A stretch of DNA of 64,000 nt. It comes from Bimastos eiseni. Taxonomy: Eukaryota > Annelida > Clitellata > Crassiclitellata > Lumbricidae. Every line of letters begins with the position of its first letter. Positions within the stretch are counted from its first letter, which is position 1. A program made the position numbers and the translations under genes. Under the pieces are notes generated by a model. It searched no databases. It saw only the letters and a list, made by a program, of their open reading frames with translations, and was not told the origin of the DNA. The stretch is taken from NCBI GenBank assembly GCA_959347315.1, contig OY365809.1, forward strand, positions 39,955,438 through 40,019,437. Direction: 5' to 3'. This document shows positions 37,027-48,991 of this stretch, one piece after another.

Positions 37027-38341
37027 ATGGATCCACTCGTTGTCATGCAGTGGAACTGCTGCAGCCTCCGGGCTCGAATATACGAGCTACGAAGGTTTGT
37101 ACAGTGTTGCATACCTGCTCCTGATATAATTTGTGTACAGGAAACATTTCTCAAGGAAAATCAGGCACATCGAATTGACGGCTGAGATGCTCCGGCAGGA
37201 CAGACCACACTCTAAGGGCGGTGGACTAGCTATCTTGCTAAAAGAAGGCATCAACCACACCTTGTTGCAGTTGGAGGAAATACCAGACATTGAGATGCAA
37301 GGTATCGAAATATCGACCGCCAATGGTAGGATCAAAGTAATCAATGTCTACATACCTCCAAGCATAACAGTTACTAAAGAACAGCTGAGTATGATATTTC
37401 CAGATCGCAGAAGCATTGTGGTCGGAGACTTCAATGCCCACGGCAAAGAATAGAAATGTACCACCAACAACAGAAGAGGAACCGACCTGGAGGAGGTTGT
37501 CATGGACAAAGATCTTGTGGTCTTGAACACAGGACAACCAACTCACAATTCCAGGGTAGGATCGGTAAACAACTCTGTCATTGACCTTGCCATTACAACT
37601 AAAGATGTTGCTCTAAGATGCACTCGCAGTGTCCTGAACACCAGCCTTGGATCCGATCACATGGTCACACTCGCCATAGTCGACGAAGTGGCAGACGTAG
37701 AGGACAACACAGGACTGCATCGGTGGGCCCTAAAGAAGGCCGACTGGAAGGCATTTCGATAGTCCAGCAGGATTCGAATTCACGACGGTATCACCTCGAA
37801 CGACTTTAATGCAACATTTCATGCCTTCGTGGAGGAATTACACGAAACCGCTTCATCTGCTATACCGGAGCGAAAGGTAAACTCAAGAGCTAAACGACAT
37901 AGACCATTACTGTTCTGGAATGATAAGTGTTCACAGGCCATCTATGATAGGAACAGACTGCGGAACAAGGCAACAAAGTCGAAGAACCTTGAAGACCAGA
38001 TTGAATATCAACAACAACAGGCGAAGACTAGGAGAATCATCACGGACACGGCTTGACAGAAGTGGGAGGACTTCTGTTCCACCTTAGACAGCCAGTCTAA
38101 GCTCGGACCGGTGTGGGAGATGGCGAGGAGGATGAACGGTGCTACAGCACAGCGAAACATCCCAACCCTGACATCGGAAGGTAGAGAAGCCAACTCGAGC
38201 ATCGATAAGGCGAACCTCCTCGCCGAGACATACGCCAAGACAAGCAGCACCAACAACTTTAGCGAAGCTTTCAAAAGGTATGTATCAGACAGTGAGCAAG
38301 ACTCTTTGCAGGCTCCGCCTCCATCCGTCCGCCACCATTGA
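37027..38341 (+). pseudogene. Retrotransposon ORF2, endonuclease and linker part
   Basis: Starts MDPLVVMQWNCCSLRARIYE. Endonuclease (EEP fold) motifs: QWNCCSLR, IICVQETFL, SKGGGLAI, VVGDFNAHG and SDHMVT. Breaks: a frameshift near 37185, in-frame stops at about 37451, 37760 and 38054, and a frameshift near 38280. The linker toward the RT includes the LLFWNDKC segment common in this group. Confidence 0.8.
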
Positions 38342-39599
38342 TTCAGACGTCGAGGCCCTAAATGACTCCTTCAGTCTCCATGAGCTGAGGGAGGCCATTC
38401 GAGGGGCCAAAAAGAACCGGAACCCGTACGAGATGATCCAGAATCTACACAAATCAGCACTGAAGGTTCTACTGAAGATTTACAACAGCGTTTGGAACAA
38501 CGGCAGCCTGCCCAAAGTCTGGAAGCATTCGATCATTCTTCCGATCCTCAAACCATCCAAAGACCCAACGAAGCCAGAGTCCGATCTCTCTTACTTCCTG
38601 CTTGTGCAAGATCATGGAGAGGATGATCACGAATCGACTACAGTGGTTCGTGGAGCGGAAGAACCTGCTGACTAAGGACCAGGCAGGCTTTCGGAAGCAC
38701 AGAAGCACCACCGACCAGGTCATCTGCCTTCAGGACAAGATCAGCAAAAGCCTGAAGAACAAGCGCCACGTCCTCGGAATCTTCATCGACTTTGAGAAGG
38801 CTTACGACATGCTCCACGTTCCGACTCTTATGAAGAAGGTCCAAGATCTGAGAGTCATCGGTAAGATGTACAACTGGATCAAGGACTTTCTGAGTGAGAG
38901 AACATTCCAGGTAAAAATAGGCGCAGAATTGTCTGTACATTGCTTGCAGGAAAACGGAACACCACAGGGGTCTGTCATCTCGCCCTTTCTGTTCCTCATC
39001 ATGATCAATGACATTCCACGAGGAGAGTAGTAGAGATGTCGTTGTTTGCCGACGACAGCGCCCTGTTCGCCGAAGGAGTAAACCTGAAGACACTGCAGGT
39101 CCGAGCGCAGAGATCGTTGGATCAAATCCATCGCTGGTGCGATGAGAACGGATTCAAGATCTCAACCGCGAAGACGACTGCAGTGGTCTTCAGCAACAGC
39201 AGGCAGAGAGCAGGCGAGGTGGAACTGATGATACAAGGTAAAAAGATCGAGGTGAACACTACTGCCAAATTTCTAGGCGTTATCTTTGATTATAGAATGA
39301 CGTGGGCGCCGCATATTGAGTATGTGATTACAAAATGCAGAAAAAGACTCGGTCTCCTGCGTTCTGTGTCCGGAATTAAGTGGGGTGCAAGCAAGAAGGC
39401 ACTGCTGATGCTCTACCGAGCCCTCATCCGACCAATCCTGGACTACGGAGCAGTCGCGTTCTGCACGGCCAGCGACTCCCAGCTGAAGAGGATGGAGACC
39501 ATCCAAGCACAGGCGCTCAGGATCTGCTGCGGAGCTGCCCATGGAACGGCTACAGCAGCTGTCCAGAACGAGTGCGGGGAGATGCCACTACATCTGTGA
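38280..39599 (+). pseudogene. Retrotransposon ORF2, reverse transcriptase part
   Basis: RT motifs in order: LREAIRGAKKN, RNPYEMIQNLH (the usual SPGPDG stretch before it is missing, suggesting a small deletion), WKHSIILPILKPSKDPTKPE, LLTKDQAGFRKHRSTTDQ, GIFIDFEKAYD (first palm Asp), ENGTPQGSVISPFLF and LFADDSALFA (the catalytic DD pair). The frame changes near 38600 and at 39030-39036. A TGA at 39597-39599 separates it from the RNase H frame. Confidence 0.85.
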
Positions 39600-39614
39600 T
39601 GGATCGGAGACAGC

Positions 39615-40766
39615 GTGAAGGAGGGTGTCAAGATCGTAACCAGCAAAGACCACGCGGCAGAGGATGTGATGAAGGACCACTGGACCCTACATTGGAGCAA
39701 GTTCCAAGATGGTAAGCAACCTTTGCTCCAGAGAACGAGGGAGTTTTTCGATACTATGTTTCAGGAGTGCAAGGGTCCGGTGTTCCAGAACTCGCCTCCT
39801 TGGAAGAACGGACGTATCCAAGTTGACCTATCGCTAACAAGGTCCATCGACAAGAAGACAGTATCACCAGAGATCCAGAATATGCTATCCTTGGAAGTCA
39901 TCGACACGTCTCGCAGCCACACCCGCATATACACGGACGGGTCCAAACACGAGGACACGGCAGCAGCAGCAGTCGTGATTCCGGAGATCGGGTACAGGAG
40001 AATCCTGCGACTGGCGGACTCGTCCAGTGTATATGCAACCGAGTTGACAGCGATACGGGACGCTGTCGACTGGATCTGCAAAAATCGAACGCTCACGAGG
40101 GATAGATTCGCCATCTTCACTGATTCGCTCAGCGCTGCGGAGTCAGTGAAAGCCCAGCGATCAGACTCAAGACCGATGCTGATGACGGAGGTTCTCGAAA
40201 GCATCAACAGACTTGGCTCGGGCGGCGTCACGGTCGTCTGGATCCCGAGCCACGTGGGTATCCGTGGCAACGAAGAGGCTGACTCAGCGGCGAAAGAAGG
40301 ACTCCACCTACCGGCTGTCAACTCTACTACGTACATCGAGAGACAGGAGATGATCGCGAAGATCAACCGGTACGTTGTGGACAAGTGGCAAGAGTACACC
40401 GCCAACCCGAAAGGAGCCTTCTACAAGCAGATCGAGCCAATCGTGTCAACCAGGCTCAAGTACACGGATACCCCGTGTAGGCAAGAGGTCCAGATGTCTA
40501 GACTACGTCTGGGTCGAGTGCTGCTGAACAAGTGGCTTCACACGATGAATCTGCACCCTAATGGAAAATGCGAGGAGTGCGACGTCCCGGACACCATCGA
40601 CCATCTCCTTCTGGAATGCTCACGGAAGAACATCAGCCGAACCATCCGCAAGAAATGTCAAGAAATTGGAGCCGACTTTACAACAAGGAACATCCTCCAG
40701 ATTACAGGTCTGCAGAAGGAGGTGGTAAGACTCGTTGGTGAGATCACCAATGGCAAGATTCTTTAG
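39615..40766 (+). CDS. Retrotransposon ORF2 C-terminus: RNase H (open frame)
   Basis: 383 codons without interruption, in the same frame as the RT end. RNase H carboxylates are visible in YTDGSK, YATELTAIRD, IFTDSLSAA and GNEEADSAAKEG, and WIPSHVGIRGN supplies the conserved His, so the catalytic set looks complete. A C-terminal CEECDVPDTIDHLLLEC is the CX2CX6-7HX4C motif seen after RNase H in I/R1-type ORF2. The nearby Met at 39615 is probably incidental, since the upstream protein is continuous apart from the stop. Confidence 0.85.
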   Translation: MKEGVKIVTSKDHAAEDVMKDHWTLHWSKFQDGKQPLLQRTREFFDTMFQECKGPVFQNSPPWKNGRIQVDLSLTRSIDKKTVSPEIQNMLSLEVIDTSRSHTRIYTDGSKHEDTAAAAVVIPEIGYRRILRLADSSSVYATELTAIRDAVDWICKNRTLTRDRFAIFTDSLSAAESVKAQRSDSRPMLMTEVLESINRLGSGGVTVVWIPSHVGIRGNEEADSAAKEGLHLPAVNSTTYIERQEMIAKINRYVVDKWQEYTANPKGAFYKQIEPIVSTRLKYTDTPCRQEVQMSRLRLGRVLLNKWLHTMNLHPNGKCEECDVPDTIDHLLLECSRKNISRTIRKKCQEIGADFTTRNILQITGLQKEVVRLVGEITNGKIL

Positions 40767-41192
40767 ATCACACCAATTGCCTTTTCATTGACCAAAACTT
40801 GCATTTTATTAAAAGCTACATTTAATGTTGCATAGTTAGCATTGCATAAATATATAAATATAACTATGCACGTATAGAAATGTTTCTTAACTTAATAGTG
40901 CATAACATTGTGTAAATAAATCGCGTATATAAGAATTTGAATGTCTAGTTTAAAAGAAAAAACAAAAACAAAAAACTATTTCAAAAAATATATATTATAT
41001 TAATGTAAATATTCCTAGTAGTGTTGTAGATAACGAAGAAGAAAGAAAACCGCAAGACTAAAGAACCCGATGTCAAATGCGATGAAACTATAGAGACAGG
41101 TAAAATGTATCCATCACAAGAGTCAACAAAATGGTAAGACGTCAAAGACCTTTGCTGTCATAAGACGTCCATAAATAATCTTTCTCTCTCTC
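40767..41192 (+). other. Retrotransposon 3' UTR
   Basis: AT-rich, with AATAAAT at about 40915, A-rich runs at 40955-40980 and a final TTTCTCTCTCTC before the target duplication. No protein. Confidence 0.6.
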
Positions 41193-43920
41193 ACTAATTA
41201 TACTTTGGCTGTGTCAGTCCTAAACCTGGTTAAAGGAGAAGGTAGACGCTAATGGTCTCTGTTATCACAATATTCACAGTGTCGTTAAACTGCAACTACC
41301 ACCACCTCAGTCGAACACTTCTGCCGGCATTTTCTGCCAAATATAGATTAGTCGAATCGTCCCGGAATGTTAGCCCTAAGATTTAAGCAATATTACTCTC
41401 GAGTCTGAAATCTAGAACCAGGAACGAATGCCTCAATACATCAAAACCTAATTATCCCACAGGATTCCACCACGAATGAAAGTACGCATATCAACATCGT
41501 TATGGAGGCGTTGTTAAATACATCTTTATAATAATACACACACAGTCACAAAATATAACACCGGCACAGTTCGCACTCTGAAAGGTAGATAGACACCTTT
41601 TAAACACTAAAGGTGGAGGCCGACTCTAATCATCATTATTCCGCCACTGCTAGAACTCAGGCAGTGGCAGTCACAAGCCTTGGCAAAGGAGGAGGACGGC
41701 GCCAATCATCTGTTATTACACAGTGTCGCTACTACTATATAGTCAAACGGCAACTACTATATAGTTAAACTTCGTCACTGCTAGCACTTTGACAGTGCCA
41801 GTCCCAAGTCTGGTTAAAAGAGAAATGCGACATCAATGGTTTTTGTTATCCCACAATTCACACAGTGTCGTTAAACTGCAACTATCACCTGAGGTAGTCG
41901 AACATTTTTGCGGCATTTTCCGCCAATGGAATTGGTCGAATTGTCCCGAAATGGTAAGAAGTAAAATTACCCTCGATTCTAAAATCTACAACCAGAAACG
42001 AATGCCTCAACACATCAGAACATAATTATCCCATAGGCTTCCGCCACGAATGAAAGTACGCATATCATCCTCGTTATGGAGGTGTCGTTAAATACACCTT
42101 TAAAAACACACAAAGTCATAAAATTAACACGACCACCGTTCGCACCTTGATAGGTGAGTAGACACCTTTTAAACGCTCGCTCAATATTGACGCTGTGAAA
42201 AGGACACAAGCATTCAGTCAAGCAAACTCTTCGGCTGCCTATACTTTGGAAGTGCCAGTCCCAAGCCTAGACATACGAAGAGGACGACACTAATCATCTG
42301 TTACTACATACTACACAGTCGTTAAATGCACTTTTATAATAATACACACACAGTCACAAAATATAACACCGGCACTGTTCGCACTCTGAAAGGTAGATAC
42401 GTGTAGACACCTTTGAAACGCTCGCTCAATACTGACGCTGTGAAAAGGACACAAGCATTCAGTCAAAAACGCATATCGACCTTGTTATGGATGCGTCGTT
42501 AAATAAACCTACTTCGGTCAGTCAAACAAACTCATTCACTCCTTATACTTTGGCAGTGCCAGTCCCAAGCCCGGATAAAGGTGGAGGGCGACACTAATCA
42601 TCTCTGTTATTACAAAGTGTCGCTAAACTTCAACTACTATATTATAGTCAAACAAACTCCGTCACTGCAGGCACTTTGACATCGCCAGTCCCAAAGCTGG
42701 TTAAAGAAGAAGGCGACGCCAGTGATCTTTGTTATCACACTATTCACAAAGTGTCGTTAAACTGCAACTGCAACTGCCACCACACCACCTTGATCAGTCG
42801 AACACTTTTGAAGTTCGGCATTTTCTGCCAATTAAATTGATCGAATCGTCCCGGAAGGTCAAGAAGTAATATATTACTCTCGATTCTGAAATCTAGAACC
42901 AGGAACGATCGTACGCGAAAGCCTCAATACATCAAAACCTACTTATCCCACAGGCTTCCGCCCCGAATGAAAGTACGCATATCATCCTTGTTACGGAGGT
43001 GTCGTTAAATACACCTTTATAAAAAAATACACACACAGTCAAAATATTAACACCGCCACCGTTAGCACTTTGGTAGGTGAAAACTGACGCTGTGAAAGCT
43101 AGCATTCTATCCAACAAATTCATCCGCTGCCTAACTATAAGCCTACTTTGGCAGTGCCAGTCCCAAGACTGGATAAAAGTGGAGAGCGACGCTAATCATC
43201 TTTATTCCACAACTGCTAAAACTCAGGCAGTGGCAGTCCTAAGCCTTTATAAAGGAGAAGGGCGACGCTACTCATCTCTGTTATTACAGTGTCGCTAAAC
43301 TGCAACTACGGTACTAGTCAAGCAAACTCCGTTACTGCTAGCACTCTGGCAATGTCAGTCCTGGGAAAAGGAGGGCGACTACCACCACCTCAGTCGAACA
43401 CTTCTGCTGACATTTTCTGCCAAACATTTTTTGTCGAATCGTCCCGGAATGGTATGGATTCTGAAATCTAGAACCAGAAACGAATGCCTCAATACATCAA
43501 AACTTAATTATCCTACAGGCTTCCGCCACGAATGAAAGTACGCATATCATCCTCGTTATGGAGGCGTCGTTATATGCACATTTATAAATAAAAATACACC
43601 GTCAAAAAATGTGACACCGCCAGCGTTCGCACCTTGAAGGGTAGATAGACACCTTTTAAACGCTCAGTACGCTGTGAAAGGGACATAAGCTGTCAGTCAA
43701 ACTAACTCCTCCACTGCTTATACTTTAATTGGCAGTGCCATCCAAGCCTGGATAAAAGAGGAGGGTTACACAACTGATCTTTGTTATCACATAGTGTCGT
43801 TAAACTGATACTACTGAAACTGAAACTGATAATATACTCAAAGATACTTAGCCACTACTAGAAATCGGGCAGTGCCAGTCTCAAGCCCGGAGTGGTAAGA
43901 AGTAATATTACTATCGATTC
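41193..43920 (+). repeat. Satellite array, right part
   Basis: Anchors GAATGAAAGTACGCATATCA recur near 41476, 42050, 42965 and 43531, with a truncated copy near 42470, giving spacings of 574, about 915 (one broken unit inside) and 565 bp. It has the same sub-repeats as the left part. Monomers are diverged by point changes and small indels, so the array is not freshly homogenised. Confidence 0.9.
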
Positions 43921-43942
43921 TAAAATCTAGAACCAGAGTGAG

Positions 43943-44323
43943 ATGGAGCAAGAGTCGGAAATGCTTCGGCTATCTAATTTGCAGCTGGGACGTGATCTGG
44001 TTCAAGAATAGATTGCTGTTCACATTGCAAATACCAGAGCTTTGCACGGCAAAGTAAAAAATGCAACTATGCGGACCAACACACAAGGCAGCCTATGTAG
44101 ATTGTAATGGCTGGCAACCAGAACAGCAGTGCACCCTCCGTACCACATCTCCCCGCTCAGTGCCGACAGAATGCAGAAATGTCGAACTGTAAATGTATCA
44201 CACGACACCGGGGATCATGACATTTTTGTGTACATAAGCTTGTACGAGATCCCAAACGGATCCCAGGAATGCAAAACACAACTTATACTTGATCAATGTG
44301 GACGAAGGTTAAATCAATCGGAA
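43943..44323 (+). pseudogene. Unassigned broken reading frame after the satellite
   Basis: One frame runs MEQESEMLRLSNLQLGRDLV, a stop, AVHIANTRALHGKV..., a stop, then 65 more codons including HDTGDHDIFVYISLYEIPNG. The shared frame across two stops suggests a decayed coding sequence. I do not recognise a family. Confidence 0.25.
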
Positions 44324-47300
44324 TAAGAACTGATCGATGGAGGTCAAAATTATCAGTAGAGATCAAATCAATCGAATGTTTTAAGATCGCGATGAAACAT
44401 GCATCGTAAATGCTATGGCGCAAACGATCTCAAGCAGGGCCCATGCAAAATGCCACTACCCAGTGACCGAGAAAGAACAGTTTTTGTGTCCAAACGGGAC
44501 TCTTCTTCTATGAACTTAAATAGGATATAATTTGTTTGATCTGATCGTTATTGGCACAGAATAAGTCTGGTATTCCCAACAATTCTTCATTCACTATTCT
44601 TATAGGGTGTCTATGGAGTGATGGGATGATATCAAACAAATTTGTGTTGCCCACGGAGGCCCTACAGGAAAATGTATCGATAGTAAAAAGATGTTAGGGT
44701 ATATTATATGATATATTATAATGTGTATATAATTTTACTTCACATTGATCAGTAAATTTATGCCCAAAAATCCACAGTCAATGTTATAAACTTGTTAATC
44801 GGTACTATAGACAATGCCCGGAAATAAATTATAAAAACTGCCTTATAGTTTTATGGACAGCATCAAGTCTTCCTTCTCAACAAGCCCGATCTAGCAGGCC
44901 TAATTTCAGGCATAATTCACTGTTAAACTACTTGCAAATACTATCACCCACCACACATTCACTCATCCCAACCACACACCTTCTCCCTCCTACCACTACC
45001 CAACCGTCTCCTCACTTCCATCTAAACCCACCAACCACTATCACACACCCACCACCCCAACCCATCAACTGACAGCCACTCGACTGGTCCCACCAACCAC
45101 CCATCCACTCACATCCCACTACATACGTGTACCTTCTACCACCCACCTCCTTCCTTGCACCCACCTTCTCTCACCTACATGTACAACTACTCCACTCTCC
45201 TACCACCACCACTCTCCTACCACTACCCACCCACTGACCACCCAATCTCATCCACCCAAGTATTGTAGTTGACCTGAAGCTGATGTGATGTACTTCGTTT
45301 TGATGGTTTCTTTCTCTGTAAATTAAGATTAGTTTTGGGGTTGAAATGGTTTTCTGTGATCTGTGAAGATTATTCAAATAGAATTTCTTTCCAGTTTTGC
45401 ATTGTCTTCGCATTTCAGTGCATGGGTTTAATATGGCTGGATGAGAATACTCTTTGGATAACAGGCTGTTTGTTGGTTTTCATGACATTTAAGGTTCTCC
45501 TCTTGTTGTCTTGTGAAGAATACTGTACAACAGAATGTTTCAACGTATTCTTAGCAAATAGCAAAGATATTGTCACTTGCTGAATAAATGCATTTAAACA
45601 ACCGAACAATAAAAAGAATTAACGTGTGGAAATTCAATACATGTACAAATCAGCAGATTATTATGAAACCTAAGTAAACATCTAATATACAATTATAGAT
45701 GACCTTGCCTGACCTGCATTGGCCATCAGATAATTGTTACATTGTATTATCATACCTTTCCAGTTTCCTACTATAATACTTTTACCTGCTTTCACCTTCT
45801 TAACCTTACGTTATTCTACCTTACCTTAAATACTTAGAATTGGTAACCAAGAAATGAGAAAATAATCAATTACATTATTTACCCAATTTGCTAATCAATT
45901 AAAACTTTTACCTTCATTTTCCTTTCCTTGTTAAAGACCGATAAACTCCACCCTACATTACCTTTAACCTTTCTGCATTCTACTTCGTCTAACCCTAGAT
46001 TACTCTATCTTCCCTTTAGTTGAATTCTGTGGCCCTTACCATAAACGGTATCAAGCAGGTTTTGAGGCAAGTCGGCAATCACAGCAAAACCACTCAAATG
46101 ATGACGTCTCATGGTAATTCAGTCTTCACATGTTGCTGACTAGATGTTGATACGATGTTTGTCAAAATTCAAACGACTATGGTCCATCACCGACAACACA
46201 AATATTATAATTATTATTATTATATTCATTTATTAGACAGGCTGGCAAACCGCAGCAAGTTACATCAAAACACAGGTAAATTCACAGTAAAAAGTAAAAA
46301 AAGAAATGACATAAAGCGGATAGTGACTATGATGGAAATGTTAAAGTTCTATGGTTTCAATCACAATCACAACCATTATCCTATCAATCACAACCCACAT
46401 GCAACCCTCCCGATCCACCGCCACCCTCCCATCCACTACCACACCAACACCACCCTTTGCCCCTCCTCTGAATCACTGTACTGCCATTAGAACCAGCAGG
46501 AAGTCACCCTTTGCCTTCACATGCATCACTGTACTGCCATCAGCAACAGCAAGAAGTCACTCTTTGCCCTTCCTCGGCATTACTGTACTGCCATCAGAAC
46601 CAGGATGTCACCCATTGTTGTCTTGACAAGATTGAATTAAGTGCAATTCAAGAAAACCAATAAATAATCATAACAAGAAAATCATAATCATTTAAATGAA
46701 AATAATTGTAAAATAAAATTTATTAATAAGTAATAAATTATATAGTCGTGCAATGTAAAGAAATCTCCAAGTCTTACCAGCTACAGTGGGCGGGGCCGTC
46801 GATAGCCGTAGGCCCTATATCTTTGTACGGTTGACTAGTCTTTTCGCTTTGGCTAAATTAGATATCTAACATAATGATGCCTTGCATGGCTGCCAACAGT
46901 TAAATACGACTCCTGTAATAACTTGCCATCATTTTATTATACTGCACTTGTGGCCATACTGTGGTTTGTCAGCTTAAAATAAAATCAGTAACTGTAATGT
47001 ATTAATTATTAAAACACCTTAATTTAAAAATACAAATCTATGTTGTGAGGTTAAACGCTTCGTTAAAGTCACCGAGTAAGTACGTAAGAATATTCTTTAT
47101 TAGACTACCAGCAAATGCACAGTAGCTTACAAAAGGTACAAATAATAGCATCAATTTTAAACAAGGTCATTTAGCATTCACATAATGAAAGTACTATTGA
47201 TAAATATACCATAAAACTACAACAAACAGACCAAATTGGTCAGCAATAGGACTCAAACAAATCAGTCTTTTAGTCTCAGGTATAACTGATACCCAACTCT

Positions 47301-48025
47301 AGCTATCAACAGTAGCTGCAAACAGACCAAATGGGTCAGCAATTATTGGACTCTTAACAAATCAGTCTTTTAGTCTCAGGTATAAATAATGGCATCGATT
47401 TTAAACAATGTCATATAACATTCACATAATGAAAGTACTCTTGGCAAATATACCAACTCTAGCCATCGACAGTATAGATGCAAACAGACCAAATTGGTCT
47501 GCAATAGGACTCTTAAATAATCAGCATTTTAGTCTCATTATAAAAGTTACCGAGACTCATCAGCGTACTTAAATAATTAAAATATGAATTTAGAGAACTC
47601 GATTCAAAACATGTACAACAGTTATATTAAATTAAATCGTGGATCTACAGAAGTATAGGCCCTACCCGAATCTCAATTATAGGGCAAATAACTGAGAGGT
47701 GTGTAGCTAATAGACCGCGTTATCCAGGTAGGCCTATGTGTTAGCGATCTGTAAATTTCAAACTACGCTAAAAATTCGATGTTTTGTAGGCCTAAATAAT
47801 TGGGTTAACCTCATACCCGTCGACTAAGACTCCATCGAAACAGCAGTTGACGCAGCAGAAATAAGATGAATTTCGATTAATTATGGCAACTTCTGGAAAA
47901 TTTTGCAAAAATTTGAAATGCGTCTTCTTTCTTCGAAGTAATGGCCTCGAATGACATATCGATATTGCGATGACGCAATCAGTTGACCTTTCCTAAAGTT
48001 CAACCTTTGTCACAACCATTGAGAT
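44324..48025 (+). other. Intergenic, with C-rich and tandem repeats
   Basis: 44945-45255 is a strand-asymmetric CCACC/CAACC-rich tract. 46370-46615 is similar and contains three ~55-bp units sharing CACTGTACTGCCAT(T/C)AG and AAGTCAC(C/T)CTTTGCC. 47139-47530 is a ~242-bp tandem duplication. The rest is AT-rich with no exon recognised. Confidence 0.45.
47139..47530 (+). repeat. ~242-bp tandem duplication with sub-repeats
   Basis: CATTCACATAATGAAAGTAC occurs in both units (about 47177 and 47420). A sub-block ACAGACCAAATTGGTC..GCAATAGGACTC...AATCAGTCTTTTAGTCTC occurs three times (about 47226, 47323 and 47483). Confidence 0.75.
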
Positions 48026-48110
48026 ATATTATATACATATTATATACATATTATATACATATTATATACATATTATATACATATTATATACATATTATAT
48101 ATATATATAT
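48026..48110 (+). repeat. 12-bp minisatellite (ATTATATACAT)n
   Basis: Seven or so units of ACATATTATAT passing into pure TA. Not a CRISPR array, because there are no unique spacers. Confidence 0.95.
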
Positions 48111-48348
48111 GCTATTTTTAACCTCATTGGTCATAACTCATTAATTCATACATTTTCAAAATATTATTGCGCCTTTCAAGGCACATAATCATTAGGCTGA
48201 AGCTCTAAAATTCCTAAGCGCCTAAAGTACTACGAGGGTGGGGGGGTAGACTCGTAGAGTAGTAATGGACACACATGAAGCTTAGAGCTGAGGAACCGAT
48301 CGAGTTCGTTAGAATCGTTACCTGGTTTATTTAGATGTAGGCTATAAC

Positions 48349-48673
48349 TAGAGATTGCAATTCCGGACCATAATCATTTTCCCGGAATTTCGGGATTATT
48401 AGGTAAAATTCTGGAATTATTATGGAATTCTCATTATGAACGTCGACCGACTATTATACTGTCAATCTCCAACAAATTCCTAACAAATTCAAATACTAAT
48501 TGTATGTCTTCTTAACTAGTATATAGGCCTAATTATTATAAAAAAACTAGGCCTACATGTACATATGGAAGTAACGTCTAAGGTATCACAAAGTCACTTA
48601 CTACCATGGGCCCATTCAGTGACAATGGTCAAAGAAATAGATAAAAAGCTACAAACTCAATATATATACATTT

Positions 48674-48735
<62 letters not shown>

Positions 48736-48792
48736 CGGTGTTAATGAATCCATAAATTACTGAATTCGGAAGTTCCGGAAATGCAATTTCTA
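48349..48792. mobile_element. hAT-like MITE
   Basis: The left end TAGAGATTGCAATTCC and the reverse-complemented right end TAGAAATTGCATTTCC match at 14 of 16. The interior repeats CCGGAATT words and contains a pure (TA)n run at 48676-48732. The flanking 8-mers do not match, so no target duplication is visible. Confidence 0.5.
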
Positions 48793-48860
48793 CCGTGACC
48801 GACCATATTCCTGGACTTAGAAGTGGAATGGTTCATTTTAAGATTTCTAGCAAAGATTTA

Positions 48861-48894
48861 TCGACATGGGCAACTATAGAGTTGCCCATGTCGA
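48861..48894. repeat. Perfect 15-bp hairpin
   Basis: TCGACATGGGCAACT, loop ATAG, then the exact complement AGTTGCCCATGTCGA. It lies 52 bp upstream of a possible microexon. Confidence 0.9.
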
Positions 48895-48946
48895 GATAAT
48901 GATATATGGTGAGGTTCAGAGAGAGTGCTGTTGTGTTTGATTTCAG

Positions 48947-48991
48947 GTTTTGAAATGGCTACGTGAAAGTTTGCTGGAATTTGGTCATCAT
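48947..48991 (+). CDS. Candidate 45-bp microexon
   Basis: Bounded by TTTCAG and CAT|GTGAGT, both strong splice sites. Phase 0, encoding VLKWLRESLLEFGHH. It could belong to a 5' part of the zinc-finger gene, whose first listed exon could accept phase 0 after TTCAAG at 51218, or could be chance. Family not recognised. Confidence 0.25.

Larger units (their letters stand above)
35243..41192 (+). mobile_element. I-group-like non-LTR retrotransposon, 5.95 kb
   Basis: It is inserted in the satellite and flanked by ACTAATTATA at 35233-35242 and 41193-41202, a 10-bp target-site duplication; the satellite sequence resumes directly beyond. The order is 5' UTR, ORF1 (35433-36976), ORF2 (37027-40766) and an AT-rich 3' region ending in a short TC run. 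ORF2 combines endonuclease, RT, RNase H and a C-terminal zinc-knuckle-like motif, the layout of I-group elements. Both ORFs carry frameshifts, and ORF2 has in-frame stops, so this copy is not autonomous. Codon-rich, GC-higher composition contrasts with the AT-rich flanks. The exact clade is uncertain. Confidence 0.9.

Noticed and set aside
35243..41192. LTR retrovirus-like element
   Set aside because: No long terminal repeats, protease or integrase; the AP-endonuclease, RT and RNase H order with a target duplication indicates a non-LTR element.
46351..46626. Thr/Pro/Ser-rich protein
   Set aside because: Translation of a CCA/CAACC-rich tract and a ~55-bp tandem repeat.
48020..48115. CRISPR-like regular repeat
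   Set aside because: Simple 12-bp minisatellite without spacers, in a eukaryotic genome.
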